Source: Sceloporus undulatus (Eukaryota; Chordata; Lepidosauria; Squamata; Phrynosomatidae). From it: a stretch of DNA of 64,000 nt. Made by a program: the position numbers and the translations under genes. Positions 52,305 through 62,940 of this stretch are shown in pieces. Position 1 is the first letter of the stretch. Each line of letters starts with the position of its first letter. The DNA lies in assembly GCF_019175285.1 (NCBI RefSeq), contig NC_056528.1, forward strand, positions 45,962,937 to 46,026,936, written 5' to 3'. The notes beneath the pieces are model-generated. The model saw nothing but the letters and a program-made list of their open reading frames with translations, had not been told where the DNA came from and did not search any database.

Positions 52305-53320
52305 CCCTAGGAACTCCCCAAAAGCTTTAGAGATTTTAAGCAGTGCGGCTCATTTCAGGCTTATCTTGGAATTGCTTGAATATTGGAATACACCTTTTTA
52401 AACAAATGAGATGTATGCATGCATTTGCAAAATCAGCTTTTGGGTTGTTGCTTTTTATGCAATAGCTGCATAGTTTGGCTTCAAACATGGCAAAGATCCA
52501 GACACACTGGGAAGTGTGTCCATAAATAAAGGCCTAGCCAGAAACAACTCCCATTGAATTCAACCGCACTTACTCCCAAAGAACGGTCTACAGGATTTAT
52601 TTACGGGAAAACGTAATAACCTGTGTTAGCGGTGGTTACACACCACGCAGAACAACTACCGGAAGTTAAATCCAACCAGGAAAAAAACCCATAACATTTC
52701 AATAATATAATGAAGAGAGACAGTTGCCGGAGATGAAACATTAGATAATTTTAACCCAAGACACCGGACGCTTCAAGATGGTTTTCCTACTTTGCAAAAC
52801 ATGAGTGGAATTCTTTTTTAAAAACCCAGTTTTACAAAACAAGTGTATGTCTGGTGCAAGAAAGAGAAGGCAAAGCAAAAAAAATACAACCCTAAACTAT
52901 TATGGGTCCTTGCACATCTTTTTAAAGCATCGCAGCGCCACCCAAATCACCATAGCCATAATAACCGCAATGACTGGCTTTGAGTCGGAAAGAGTCTGCT
53001 GGCCCCAGGCAGGCTCCAAAAATGAGCCAAACAATGTTTGACTTTTATACGGCTGCAAACGGCTTTTGTCTGGTCCAAAACAAACACCAAGGAAACCCAT
53101 CGCTGGAAGGCAGGCATTTACTGTAGGCTACCCATTAACTGCTATGAAAGTTGGGCAGCGGGACATGAACAGAGCCATAGTTTTGCTTTTGCTTTGTTTA
53201 TAGCCCTCCCTCGATTTAGCAAGGCTTGCGGCATTAGCGTTCAAAGACGCAATGGTAGCAATGGCATTAAAAGCAAGGGCCGGAGCTAGACAAATATGTC
53301 GAGGTCTATTCCAGGACTAT
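52305..53320. other. SH3BGRL intron 1, nothing recognised
   Basis: About 1 kb of unique-looking sequence with no convincing frame. Confidence 0.3.
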
Positions 53321-53321
53321 G

Positions 53322-53535
53322 GTCCAAAACACACTGCAGGAATAATCCAGGTTGAAACCACTTTAACTGCCCTGAATTGGTGCTAGAGAATCCTGGGAAT
53401 TGTAGTTTATTCTCTGTCTCTGACAGAGAAGACTAAATGTCTCACAAAACTACAGTTTCCAGAATTCCCTAGCATTGAGCCAGGGCTGTTAAAGCGGTCT
53501 CAGACTGGATTATTTCTGCAGTGTGTTTTGGATCT
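53322..53535. mobile_element. Fold-back MITE (CCAAAACACACTGCAG group)
   Basis: 'GTCCAAAACACACTGCAGGA' left and 'TTTCTGCAGTGTGTTTTGGA' right. The arms are long and nearly complementary. Sister copy at 63620-63830. Confidence 0.88.
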
Positions 53536-53939
53536 GTGTTATAAAAAGCAATTGTGATGAGTACAATACAACCCACATCCAGACTCTGGACCTGATTTTT
53601 TTGGCCATGAAGCCCTGCACTATTCCTTTGTTTTGTTCTGTTTTTTTAAATTAACAATTCAACAATTAATGGGTTTTATGGATAAAGAATGCAGCAAACT
53701 AACTATGTACTATAGAGCCCTTGGTATTCTTCAGGTTAAAAAGAAAGAAAATGAAAGTGATGATGTTGGAGTGTTACAGGGCTTACCTTTTGCATCAGAC
53801 AGGGATACATTTTGTATCGGTTACTTTTTGTGTCAGGTATTTCTATTGTGATTCAGTTGGTTTGGAGGGATCTGATACAAAACGTGGCTCCAACACCATC
53901 GCTTTTCCTTTCTTCTTTCCTGGATGATTTTTAAAAACA

Positions 53940-54055
53940 TCTTTTGCCCAATGAAGCGGCCAGTAGAGCTTTGGAGAGCTTTGGAAAGCTTGCACCATGG
54001 GTTTTGTGCATTTTGATCACCTAAAGGTATCGCTTTTTTAATGGATTTTGCATTT
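53940..54055 (+). mobile_element. Penelope-like repeat, decayed
   Basis: 'GGAAAGCTTGCACCATGGG' with 'TTTTGTGCATTTTGATCACC' resembles 55829-55880. The ribozyme core is unrecognisable. Confidence 0.4.
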
Positions 54056-54204
54056 TGTTTTATTTATGCCATCTTTCTCCCAGGAAGGGACCCAAGGAGG
54101 CTTACAAGATAAATGTCTATTAAGACACTGGAGGTTTTCATACTGAGACTGATTTAAAGAGAGATTAAAGTGCATTTAAAGCATCCCACAAATGAAGTGG
54201 AAAT

Positions 54205-54430
54205 GGCGAGTAATTGCATGAATGATTATCGCACACAATTGCGCAAATAAAGTGATATCGGAAATGCATTGTCGCTGGAATCCCAAACATAAAAAGATGC
54301 ACATTAATGCTTCTTTGTGACCGCTTCAATAGCGGGTTTTGTGCAACGTCATGTGAAATCGTTATGCATAATTACGCGATTTTTCCTGCTATTCATGGGA
54401 TAAATTCCCAATCTCCTTCATGTAATAAAC
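54205..54430 (+). mobile_element. Unclassified DNA-type repeat
   Basis: 'AATAAAGTGATATCGGAAAT', 'CATTAATGCTTCTTTGTGAC' and 'ATGGGATAAATTCCC' recur in reverse at 63832-64000. Confidence 0.65.
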
Positions 54431-54611
54431 TCCGTAGACAGTGAGTGGACTGGTCATAATTTTTCAGTTTTCCAGTGACCACCATAAGAAATCCTACTAA
54501 ATAAGCAAACGTGTTCATGTGCATAAATGAAGACCAGAATTCAGATGGGGAAAGGTGGAAGGGAAGCAAAGCATGAGTTGTAGGGAACTGCCTTGCAAAA
54601 TTTAGCTTGAG

Positions 54612-54775
54612 TTTTTAACCATGAAACCCACTAGCTGACCTTGGGCAAGTCACACTCTCTCAGCCTCAGAGGATGGCAATGGCGAATCTCCTCTGCACAA
54701 ATCTTGCCAAGAAAATCCCATGATAGGGTCGCAAACGGCTTGAAGTCAGAAATGGCTTGAAGGAACACAACAACA
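54612..54775 (+). mobile_element. tRNA-derived SINE, headless
   Basis: 'GGGCAAGTCACACTCTCTCA' to 'GGCTTGAAGGAACACAACAA'. Confidence 0.8.
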
Positions 54776-55184
54776 ATTTTAACTGTGACATGCATACACA
54801 GCTCTTTTTGGCTCTTAATAAGATTTGTATGAAGTCATACTGCTGGCAGAAGAGGACTCACAAATTCTGTTGGGAGCAGGTGGGAAAGGAACCTTTTCTG
54901 GGGGAGAAGTATGACTCAGTAAAGTTTGAGCAGAAATGGCTTGGACACCTTACAGAGGGTTCTTCCCTCTGAGCTCTGTGGCAGAAGTATATTTTCCTAA
55001 CTGCCCATGAGAGACATTAAATAGAGAAGCAACTCCATTAACGCTGCCCAAAAGGAAGATTCAGAGTAAAGTGTTGGCCCAGAGGTTCTTACACTATAGT
55101 TGGCAAGCTTCATGAATGCAGTCAAAGGAGGAACGCAGTGAGGAATATTCGTATTGATCCTTTGTGGATGTATTTTTTCCCAAT

Positions 55185-55495
55185 ACAGCTTGAGCATCCC
55201 TTAACGGGAATTTCAAAATCTGATATATATGGGACACCATTTTACTATCCCACTGCATATAATCAGACTCAAGCATCCATGGATTTGGTATCCATGCAAG
55301 ATCCTCCCAGCAGGTATCTTCAGGCTATGTGTATAAGGTGTACATAAAACATAAACGAATTGCATGTTTAGACTTGGGTCCTATCACCAAGGTACCTCAC
55401 TATGTATATGCAAACATTCCAAACTCTGAAAAAATCCAGAATCCAAAACACGTTTGGTCCCAAGCTCTTTGGATAAGGGAGGCTCAACTTGTAAA
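55185..55495. mobile_element. Chimera of two pogo/Tigger-like families
   Basis: The first 125 nt carry 'GGGACACCATTTTACTATCC' and 'AAGCATCCATGGATTTGG' (the family of 51318). From 55310 the text is the 4272/28255 family (TTTAGACTTGGGTCCTATCA, GGATAAGGGAGGCTCAACTT). Confidence 0.6.
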
Positions 55496-55559
55496 ATAAA
55501 GCATGGATTTTCTGACTGAGAAGAGATAACTGAACAGGCTAAAACAGCCCTGGGCTAGG

Positions 55560-55915
55560 GTCCATGATTTTCCTGTTACAGAACTGGTGTTGCTAATGGC
55601 TAGCCCTGGATATGGAGGGGTATATCTTGCAGGCTGGCATCTCCTAGGCTTTGAGAGTCTCCCAGTTGCCACATGGTCAGGAGGTGCCAGCCTGCAAGAT
55701 ATACCCCTCCATAGCATCTGAACTGAGAACAAAAAGAGCAAAATGCAGGCCTATAACCAACATCTTCCATTTTTACCCTCCTATATGGTTTTTAACACCT
55801 TGCCTGATGAAGAAGCCAGTGGAGCTTCGAAAGCTTGCAACATGCATATTGTGCATTTTGGTTGGCCCAATAAAAGTATCACTGTTGGGTGGATTTTTGA
55901 TGTTACTGGAAGTCT
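55560..55915 (+). mobile_element. Penelope-like repeat with hairpin and hammerhead-like motif
   Basis: It starts with a perfect 29-bp inverted repeat (55611-55639 with 55685-55713). It then holds the hammerhead-like motif at 55798 and ends in 'GGCCCAATAAAAGTATCACT'. No coding sequence remains. Confidence 0.6.
55798..55842 (+). ncRNA. Hammerhead-ribozyme-like motif, core intact (best copy)
   Basis: TTGC (55800-55803) pairs with GCAA (55837-55840) as stem I. CTGATGA fills 55804-55810. GAAGC/GCTTC (55812-55816 with 55824-55828) form stem II around a 7-nt loop. GAAA fills 55829-55832. GCTT supplies the minimal stem III and a UU cleavage position. Every core base of a type I hammerhead is present. 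Confidence 0.7.
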
Positions 55916-56557
55916 CTGCTCAGTTTGGTGCCCATGGTTCCTAGTTCCTTTTTCATGGATAATTTTGTTTCTTGAAAAAAAAAATACATGTGTTCTGATT
56001 GCTGGAAAATAAAGAACTGGGAACTGGGCATCAAATGCAGCATCATGGAAAACACACAGAAGTGTGATCACTGCTAGGCCACTACCACCTTATTTTCCAA
56101 CTACTGAGCCACTGTCTTGCAAAAAAGAAAATCACATTCAAATTGACTCGGCAGGCTTGGTTGCAACTTTGGTCTTGGCTCATGCAATATACGGGTGGCA
56201 CTTTCAGATGACAGGGTTCAATATGCCAGGCTCCCAAGGAAACCACAGCTTTGGCAATTAAGGCAATAGAGCATGACTGCTGGGAGACCAGGCGTGTAAC
56301 ACACACAAACTGAATCATTCACAACCACAATGCATTGGGATTGTGACCCTCACTTGCCTCTTTGGTCCCTTTCAACAGATCTAGGTCTGCCCCACAAATT
56401 ACCAAGATCTTCCAAGGGAACCGTGGGAACTGCCATGAAGTGAGAAGAACACAGAGGCAAAGAGAGGGAGGAAAACTGGTGGAAATTCCATTTCTATCTG
56501 CATTAGACTTACACAGGGTTGACTCTCTCTGGAGCAGAATTGGATCAGGCTTTACAA

Positions 56558-56880
56558 CAGTGGTTCCCAAAGTTTTTTGTGGGTTTTTTGGGCTATTTGG
56601 CCATGTTCTGTAAGAGTTTATTCCTGATGTTTCGCCAGCGTCTGTGGCTGGCATCTTCAAAGAATAAACTCTTCTAGAACATGGCCACATAGCCCCAAAC
56701 CCCCACAAAAAACTATGGATGCCGGCCATGAAAGCCTTCATGGTTCCCAAACTTCAGTCTTCCAAATGTTTTTCATTTCAGGTTCCAGAATTCCTGACTG
56801 TTGGCCAAGCTGACTGGGGTTTCTGGGAGGTGATGTCCAAAAGAGCTGGAGGACCAATGTTTGGGAGCCGCTACTTTACA
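56558..56880. mobile_element. Small fold-back MITE interrupted by a Penelope-like insertion
   Basis: The MITE text 'GTGGTTCCCAAA' breaks at 56571 and resumes at 56741 with the same 11 bases. It then runs through 'AGGTTCCAGAATTCCTGACT' to 'CCAATGTTTGGGAGCCGCT'. Confidence 0.7.
56572..56740. mobile_element. Penelope-like inverted dimer with 11-bp target duplication
   Basis: TGGTTCCCAAA lies at 56561-56571 and 56741-56751. The left arm is antisense and carries a hammerhead-like core with one departure from consensus. The right arm is sense, from (AG)AATAAACTCTTC to 'GGCCATGAAAGCCTTCA'. Confidence 0.75.
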
Positions 56881-56889
56881 ATGAAAGGC

Positions 56890-57515
56890 AATGTTCTTGC
56901 AAGTAAGATAGAACAAACCTATAGTTATTTCCATCCAACTTCATCTGCTATTTGGTTACACACAGGAGACCAGTGTGGGAATGAGCTCTCATGTCATGGC
57001 TTCAGGCCTCAAACCTGAATAAGACAGTCGTGATTGATGCCATTATATTCCTCTCCATCGCTCAGTGAAAGCAAATACGGTGACCTCAAACCTGTCAATA
57101 TTTATTCATTTCAAACGCAGCACTTCAGGAGCTAAGAGGATTCATCTTTACCTGTTACCTTTACCTAGCAAGCCATTAGGCTATATTTCAGAGGAAAGAA
57201 CTGGCAATGGGGATTCCTTGCATAAGAAAATCCTTTGCAATTCATGGGGTTGCCACAAATTGAGTCGACTGGAAGGTGTGCGCACACATACATGCACACA
57301 TACATGCTCTGAATATTATAAAGTTATGAAAAAACAGGAAAACCACATGATGATCAGATGTGATTTGCTGTTTTATTATTATCTTTAGCTGTTATGCATC
57401 TATCTGGACTTTTCGTCAAGGACCCCAAGGCAGGATGGATGGCTGTCCTATTCCTTGTTAGGCCAACAACCTTTGAAGCAGGTTAGCTTAAGAAAGAAAA
57501 GAAAGCATATTTGTG
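56890..57515. other. SH3BGRL intron 1, nothing recognised
   Basis: No frame or repeat recognised apart from a short (CA)-like stretch at about 57284-57305. Confidence 0.3.
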
Positions 57516-57519
57516 CGTA

Positions 57520-57738
57520 TATGTGCATGTACTTTCAAGCTGCTTGTAGATTTATGGCCACCCAATGAATTTCATAGGCTTTTCTTAGGCAAGAAATCCT
57601 CATTGCCAGTTCCTTCCTCTGAAATATAGCCTAGGGCACCTGGGATTCATTGACAGTCTCTCATCCAATTGCTAACCAAGGCTGATCCAGCTTAGCTACC
57701 AAGATCAGGCAGAATCTAGTGTGACTGGTGCAAGATTT
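57520..57738 (-). mobile_element. 5S rRNA-derived SINE, antisense
   Basis: 'TATGGCCACCCAATGAATTT' body, then 'AGCTTAGCTACCAAGATCAG' as the reversed 5S part. Confidence 0.72.
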
Positions 57739-58469
57739 CACAGTGAGTGCCATGGTAAAGTGGGGATTTGAACCTGGATCTCCCAGGCCCAAGTCCAATA
57801 CACTGCTGCTATACCATGAGCTATTTTACTGTGTCTGAAAATGTCTACAACAAATCACCTCTGAGTATTCCTTGTCTAACAAATCCCTATAAAATTCATG
57901 GGGGTTGTCATACGTTCTCAGGGGACTTGGAAGATGCTCTCTCTCTTACACACAGGCACACAAACACAAATGTACAAACCAACAAACACACAGGAACACT
58001 GTACACCTATACATACCAATATATACTGAGCAAAGATTCTTTTTGAATTATAACCATCCAACCCCATAAACATCCTATAGAAGAGACCAGGGAGGTGACT
58101 GACAACATGTGTCTACAAATAATCCAAAGGTCCTCTATTGACTTGATCTATGGAGCATCTTCTTTGATCTGTTGAGGTTCAGTCACCTTTTGTTGTATAA
58201 AGCAGCAAATGGAGAAGAAGCAGGGAAAACAACTAGACTCAAATACGCTATATAAAAAGCCAAGGCTGTTTGAGTGACCTATATATGAAGTGCACATTAC
58301 CATTAATAAATATACAGTATCAGCCAGACAAGCATGAAAAGTTTTTTTTAATGCATACTGTAAAATGCATTATTTAATGCATATTGCTTTATTCAAAATG
58401 CAGGCAAGATTTCCTTGCAAATTCTCCAGGGCCCAGGGACTTGGAAGTTCCCTTTTGTTTGTTAAGGAT

Positions 58470-58630
58470 GGTTTTGTGGTGTTGTGGTTAGAAAGCCGGA
58501 CTAAAATTGAAGAAGTTTGTATTGAAGACCCCATGGCGGCAAGAAATACATTGACTCAATCCCTCTTTTCCAGACTGGCCTACCTCACAGGGTCATTGGG
58601 AGGGTAAAGCAGGAAGGATGAGACCCATTT
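58470..58630 (+). mobile_element. Core-SINE/MIR-like element
   Basis: 'GTGTTGTGGTTAGAAAGCCG' as tRNA-like head and 'GGCCTACCTCACAGGGTCAT' as core text. Confidence 0.5.
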
Positions 58631-59039
58631 ATAGTATCTAGTAGAAATACAGTTGCATCAGCTACTATTGTGCTCCTCATCTACCAAGCTTTTTAACTCC
58701 CCCTCTCTAAAGAATAATAATAAAATATTAGAATTAGCCTAGCACAACTTGTTTTTGAGAAATGTAAACTAACTCTTAGGAATCACAGTGTTTAAGTGGC
58801 TAATGATTCATTGTAGAAACTTTCCTGCTATAGATACCATTTGGTATTTACCTGGATCCTCCCTCCCAACACACAACCCATTTTTTTGCAATGGAGACAA
58901 TATTTGCTTTCTTCTAGCCGCTTGGGATTCCTGTTCTCCAACAGTTTTCTAGTATTATACAGAGTAACTCTGGGATTATATCTGCAAGGTCCTTTAGTAG
59001 CCTTGGAACCAGAGGATCCTGCCCTGAAAACCTGAATCT

Positions 59040-59278
59040 GTTGAAGATATCAAAGATGTGGCCATATTAGTCCATAGGATCAGTATGTAGAGAGATCTTG
59101 TAGCACCTTTGAGGCTCACTGAAAGAAGTTGGCAGCATGAGCTTTCGTAGACTTCAGTCTACTTCCAAAATGCATCTGAGGAAGCAGACTTTAGTCTAGG
59201 AAAGCTCATGCTGCCAACTTCTTTCTTTTAGTGACTCCAAAGGTGCTACAAGATGTCTCTGCACACTGTTGAAGTGCA
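59040..59278. mobile_element. Penelope-like inverted dimer
   Basis: The left arm 'GCATGAGCTTTCGTAGACTT' is mirrored by 'TAGGAAAGCTCATGCTGCC'. The outer flanks 'AGATCTTGTAGCACCTTTGA' / 'AGGTGCTACAAGATGTCTCT' also pair, giving an arm of about 85 bp. Confidence 0.72.
59169..59214 (+). ncRNA. Hammerhead-ribozyme-like motif, core intact
   Basis: GCAT/ATGC form stem I. CTGAGGA (CUGANGA), stem II AGACT/AGTCT, GAAA and GCTC follow in order. The mirrored arm at 59120-59160 carries stem II and GAAA on the other strand. Confidence 0.65.
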
Positions 59279-59489
59279 GCCAACTGCCTGAGCGTTATCA
59301 ATACTCATTACATTTGCATTCCATGCTTCCTTCAAGGAGCTGGAGGGCTATACCTGGCTTCCCCAACTCTGTCCACAACAACCTTGTAAGGACCGTTGGC
59401 CAAAAAGACAGATGCAGCCCCTTCAAGACCAAACACTGAGCAGGGATTTGAACAAAGTTCCTCCATGTCTTAAGTCCACTTTCCAAGCC

Positions 59490-60240
59490 AATAGCTGGTC
59501 ATCTCGGTGCATGCTGGAATGTGGAAACTGTCCGACATTTCATTAGCAACTCAAAATCCCTTGCCCTTACTAAGCCACAGAGTGTTCATTTCATTTACCA
59601 ACAGGATTAAAGACAACATCCTGTAAGGACCTGGCACAGTTCCACGTGAAGTGAGACAGGCCTGTGTCTGGACAGTACCAGGAAGAGAGACTGCCTGGGA
59701 ACTCTTAGGAACAATTTAGTGGTAGAAATACAAAAAGACGAAAGGAAGGATAGGGCATTCAAGGCTGCAAGGCATGGAGAAGTTAAACCCAAACCAAATC
59801 CTCAAAGCAGAAAAGGAAAGCAACCTCAGAGAGATATCCTGGATTTCTATCCGAGGAACGCAAAGAGCTTTGTATTTCAAGTACAGAAACTTACTATAGC
59901 ACCGAAGTCTAAAGAATGGTGTTAAGTGGATTAAATGGATGCTTCCTTCTAGATAATCCCAAAAACAAAGGCAAATTTGCAAGTAGAGAAATTTACCAAA
60001 GTTGAACATTTACTCTAGATAAAAGGTAAACCTCAGTTAAAGAAGTAGGTGTGTTCCTGGCATTACTTCTTTAACAGAAAATGTGGCACCAGAGGTGAAG
60101 AAACACAGAAAGAATAGTGATAGGTTCCTACAACATTAAGAAAGAAGAAGAAAGAAGAATGAGCAGCTCAATATGTTTCACTGAGGTTTTTAATTCAAAT
60201 GCGCATGGGGAATGAAACAACCAGGGATGCATCTGCACTG
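59490..60240. other. SH3BGRL intron 1, nothing recognised
   Basis: No frame or repeat recognised. Confidence 0.3.
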
Positions 60241-60246
60241 CACACA

Positions 60247-60600
60247 TCAGGTAGGCAACCTGCGGCCCGTGGGCCGGATGTGGCCCGGCAAGGCATTGGG
60301 ACCGCCCCAGCCCGGTCCTGCCGCCGATTGCTGCCGGGGCCTGGGGGCAATTGTCTATAGAAGCCAGAAAACATGCATTTACATATACATTTTGTTAAAA
60401 ACAGCAGATTTTTTCGCATGTCCCCATTTTTTAAAAAAAAGTGTCTTCCATTTGAAATTTTCCTACATGTGTCCTGGTTTATTTAGATATTTAATTTTGT
60501 TAAAAATAGTTAATTATTTATTTTGGGCTCGGCCCCACCAGTTGTCTGAGGGAGCAGCAACCTGGTCCCCGGCTCAAAAGGTGGCCTACACCCGGGTCTA
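60247..60600. mobile_element. hAT-like non-autonomous DNA transposon
   Basis: 'GTAGGCAACCTGCGGCCCGT' left and 'AAAAGGTGGCCTACACCCG' right are loosely inverted. The G/C-rich ends contrast with an A/T-rich middle. Confidence 0.6.
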
Positions 60601-60639
60601 GAAAGAGCCGAGCGAAAACAGTAGGACCTCTTTTTTTGA

Positions 60640-61015
60640 GTACTATATATACCAACATAAATCGATTGCATGTATAGGTCGAGGGCAGGTTTGGGGCCAG
60701 AATGACTGAGTTTGATATGACACATGGATAAGTCAAGGGTAAAACTTAGGGGCATGTAACAAAGGATAAAGCAAAGGAAAACGATGCCAAAGAACATTCA
60801 AAATTCCAGTAGACATAACTGTTTGCTCTCACCTAAAGGCTGGATGGATGAGAGAACAGACAGAGTATGCTCTTGCCTTTCACCAGGGGATGGTTCCTTT
60901 TTTTATATACAAGTTAAAGTACTTACATTGAAATGCGGATAAGTAGACTCTGGTTTTTTGGGGCAATTTTGGGACTAAACTTCTAGACTTGGGCGAGTAC
61001 AATACAGTAAATATC
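60640..61015. mobile_element. Fold-back element, class unsure
   Basis: 'ATGTATAGGTCGAGGGCAGG' near the left and 'GGATAAGTAGACTCTGG' near the right resemble the two ends of a common reptile MITE (ATAAGTCGA type). Confidence 0.4.
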
Positions 61016-61487
61016 AGTCCTTTCTCGCTCTGACTGGGTCTCTGACTACACTGTCTCTCATCTCACCATCGCAACCACTGTGCAGCGTATAACAGAGGTG
61101 GGTACCAAAATCTGTGGATGCTCAATTCCCATTATAACAATGGCATAGTAAAATGGTCCCTTATATTAAATGGTACAATCAAGGTTTGTTTCTTTAGGGG
61201 GGACATCAGAATATTTTCAAGCCATAGATGTGGACTCTGTGGATACAAGAATCAGTGCATATGGAGGGCCAACCTTCCCTCTGCAGTTGGTCCTCTGCAT
61301 TTGAAGCTTTGACTTAGAATTTCTAGAGAAAGCACTTCTCTAGGCATTGCAGGTCCTCCAGCATATTCTATGATCAGCATCTGGCAAATGTTGACCACAG
61401 AGTTGAACTGGAAGACCTGTTGATTCCAGGGAGTGTTTCTCTTAGGTAAAAGAAGTGAGTTTCCATCCAGGAAAACTCGTTTGTCAT

Positions 61488-61690
61488 GTGCCTCAAGTCT
61501 CTTCCGACTGACAGAGCGATCCAAGGTCCAGGGGTTTTCTTGGCCAGATTGTTTCAGAAGAGGTTTGCCATTCTCCTTCTCTAAGCTGAGGGGTGTGACT
61601 CAACTCACCCAGGGTGACAAGGGATTTCCATAGCCAAGGGGGGATCTTCCTCAGAGTCCAACCCTCAAACCACAACAAAGGCATCCAGTC
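61488..61690 (-). mobile_element. tRNA-derived SINE, antisense
   Basis: 'CATGTGCCTCAAGTCTCTTC' ... 'AGAGTCCAACCCTCAAACCA'. Confidence 0.8.
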
Positions 61691-61726
61691 TGGGACCTTT
61701 TGGGGTTTTTCTTTTAGCTGCCAAAG

Positions 61727-62146
61727 CCTCTCCTCCTCTTCCTCTTCCTCCTCGTCCTCCTCTCTCCGCCTCTTCCTTCCGCTCTTCTCTCTCCTCGTCT
61801 CTTCCCCTCCTCCTCTCCTCTCTCTCTTCCTCTCTTCCTCACTCTTTCCTCCTCCGCTCTTCCCCCTCTCCGCGTTCCTCTCTTCTCTCCTCTACTTCCT
61901 CTCCTCCTCTTCCTCCGTCCTTCCTGTCTACCTCCTCCTCTCTGTCTCTCTCTTCCTCCTCTTCTCTTTCTTTCCTCTCTTTCTTCTTCTTTCTCCTCTT
62001 CCTCTTCCTCTACTTCCTCCTCTCCTCCTCTTCCTCCTGTTCTTTCCGCTCTACCTCTCCTCTTTTCTTCTTCCCCCTCTCCCTCCTCTCCTCTCTTCTC
62101 CTCTCTTCCTCCTCTCCTTTTTCCTCCTCCTCTTCTTCCTCTTCCT
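61727..62146. repeat. Long polypyrimidine tract (plus strand)
   Basis: About 420 nt almost purely C/T, built on TCC/TCT units. Read on the SH3BGRL strand it is a purine (GA-rich) tract in the start of intron 1. Long Ser- or Leu/Pro-rich frames here are artefacts. Confidence 0.95.
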
Positions 62147-62147
62147 T

Positions 62148-62215
62148 GGAGACCTTTGGGCGAGTCACACTCTCTCAGCCTCAGGGGAAGGCCATGGCAA
62201 ACCCCTCCTGAGCCC
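62148..62215 (+). mobile_element. tRNA-derived SINE, internal fragment
   Basis: 'GGCGAGTCACACTCTCTCAG' and 'GGAAGGCCATGGCAAACCC', wedged between the pyrimidine tract and SH3BGRL exon 1. Confidence 0.7.
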
Positions 62216-62440
62216 CTCCTCCTAGAGCCCCTGAGTCGGAAACCCCTGGAACTAAGGCACTCAAGGCAAAACGCTGGAGCCCCACAACGCCTGGCTTTCC
62301 CTCCTGCACCCCCGCACCCCCCAATTCCTTTCCCCATAAGGAGATGATGCTTCAAGGCAGGGAGATCCCCCATCCCTCCCTCCCTGCCAGCCCTTAGTTC
62401 CAGAGCCTCCAGGGCAGCAGCAGGGCCAGGGGAGCCTTAC

Positions 62441-62485
62441 CGCCGTGGATCCCGAGCAGGAGGCGATGTAGACCTCGATGACCAT
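62441..62485 (-). CDS. SH3BGRL: SH3BGRL exon 1 (15 codons)
   Basis: ATG at 62485 (CAT on the plus strand at 62483-62485), MVIEVYIASCSGSTA, then donor GTAAGG. The surroundings are G/C- and CpG-rich. It lies between a polypyrimidine tract (61727-62146) and a polypurine tract (62671-62940), as read on the plus strand. Confidence 0.92.
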
Positions 62486-62660
62486 CGTGGCGAGGCTCCG
62501 GGGGGGCGATGCCTGGCTCCGGGAGGAGGATGCGGAGGAAGGAAGGAAGGAAGGATAGGAAGGGCAGCAGCAGCAGGAGGAGGAGTCGCCCTCCGAGGAA
62601 GGCAGGCAGAGGCAGCGCTGGAGGAGAGGCTGGGCAGGAAGGGATTCCCACCCAGGAGGG
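62486..62660 (-). promoter_or_regulatory. SH3BGRL promoter and 5' UTR region
   Basis: G/C-rich sequence directly upstream of the start codon on the gene strand, with several CpGs and no TATA box. It runs into the long tract at 62671-62940. The start site cannot be fixed from sequence alone. Confidence 0.4.
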
Positions 62661-62670
62661 ATCCCATCTG

Positions 62671-62940
62671 GGAGGATGGAGGGAGGAAGAGGAGGAAGGA
62701 AGGGAAGAGGAGAGGAGAGGAGATGAGGAGGACTAGAGGAAGAAGAAGGAAAGGAAAGGAAAAAAGGAGGAAAGGAAGAGAAAGAGGAGGAGGAGGAAGA
62801 AGAAGAAGAGAAGGAAAGGAGGAAAGCAGGAAGAGGAAGAGGAAGAAAAGAAGAGAGAGGAAGGAGAGGAAGATGAAGGAAAGGAGGAGGAGAGGAAGAA
62901 GAGAAGTAGAAGAAGAGAAAAGGAAGAGGAAGAGGAGAGG
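62671..62940. repeat. Long polypurine tract (plus strand)
   Basis: About 270 nt almost purely A/G, built on GGA/GAA units, upstream of SH3BGRL exon 1. It is roughly complementary in composition to the tract at 61727-62146, so the two form an imperfect inverted pair around exon 1. Confidence 0.95.

Noticed and set aside
61614-62225. 200-codon Ser/Leu/Pro-rich frame on the plus strand
   Set aside because: Created by the C/T tract; low complexity with no start context or homology.
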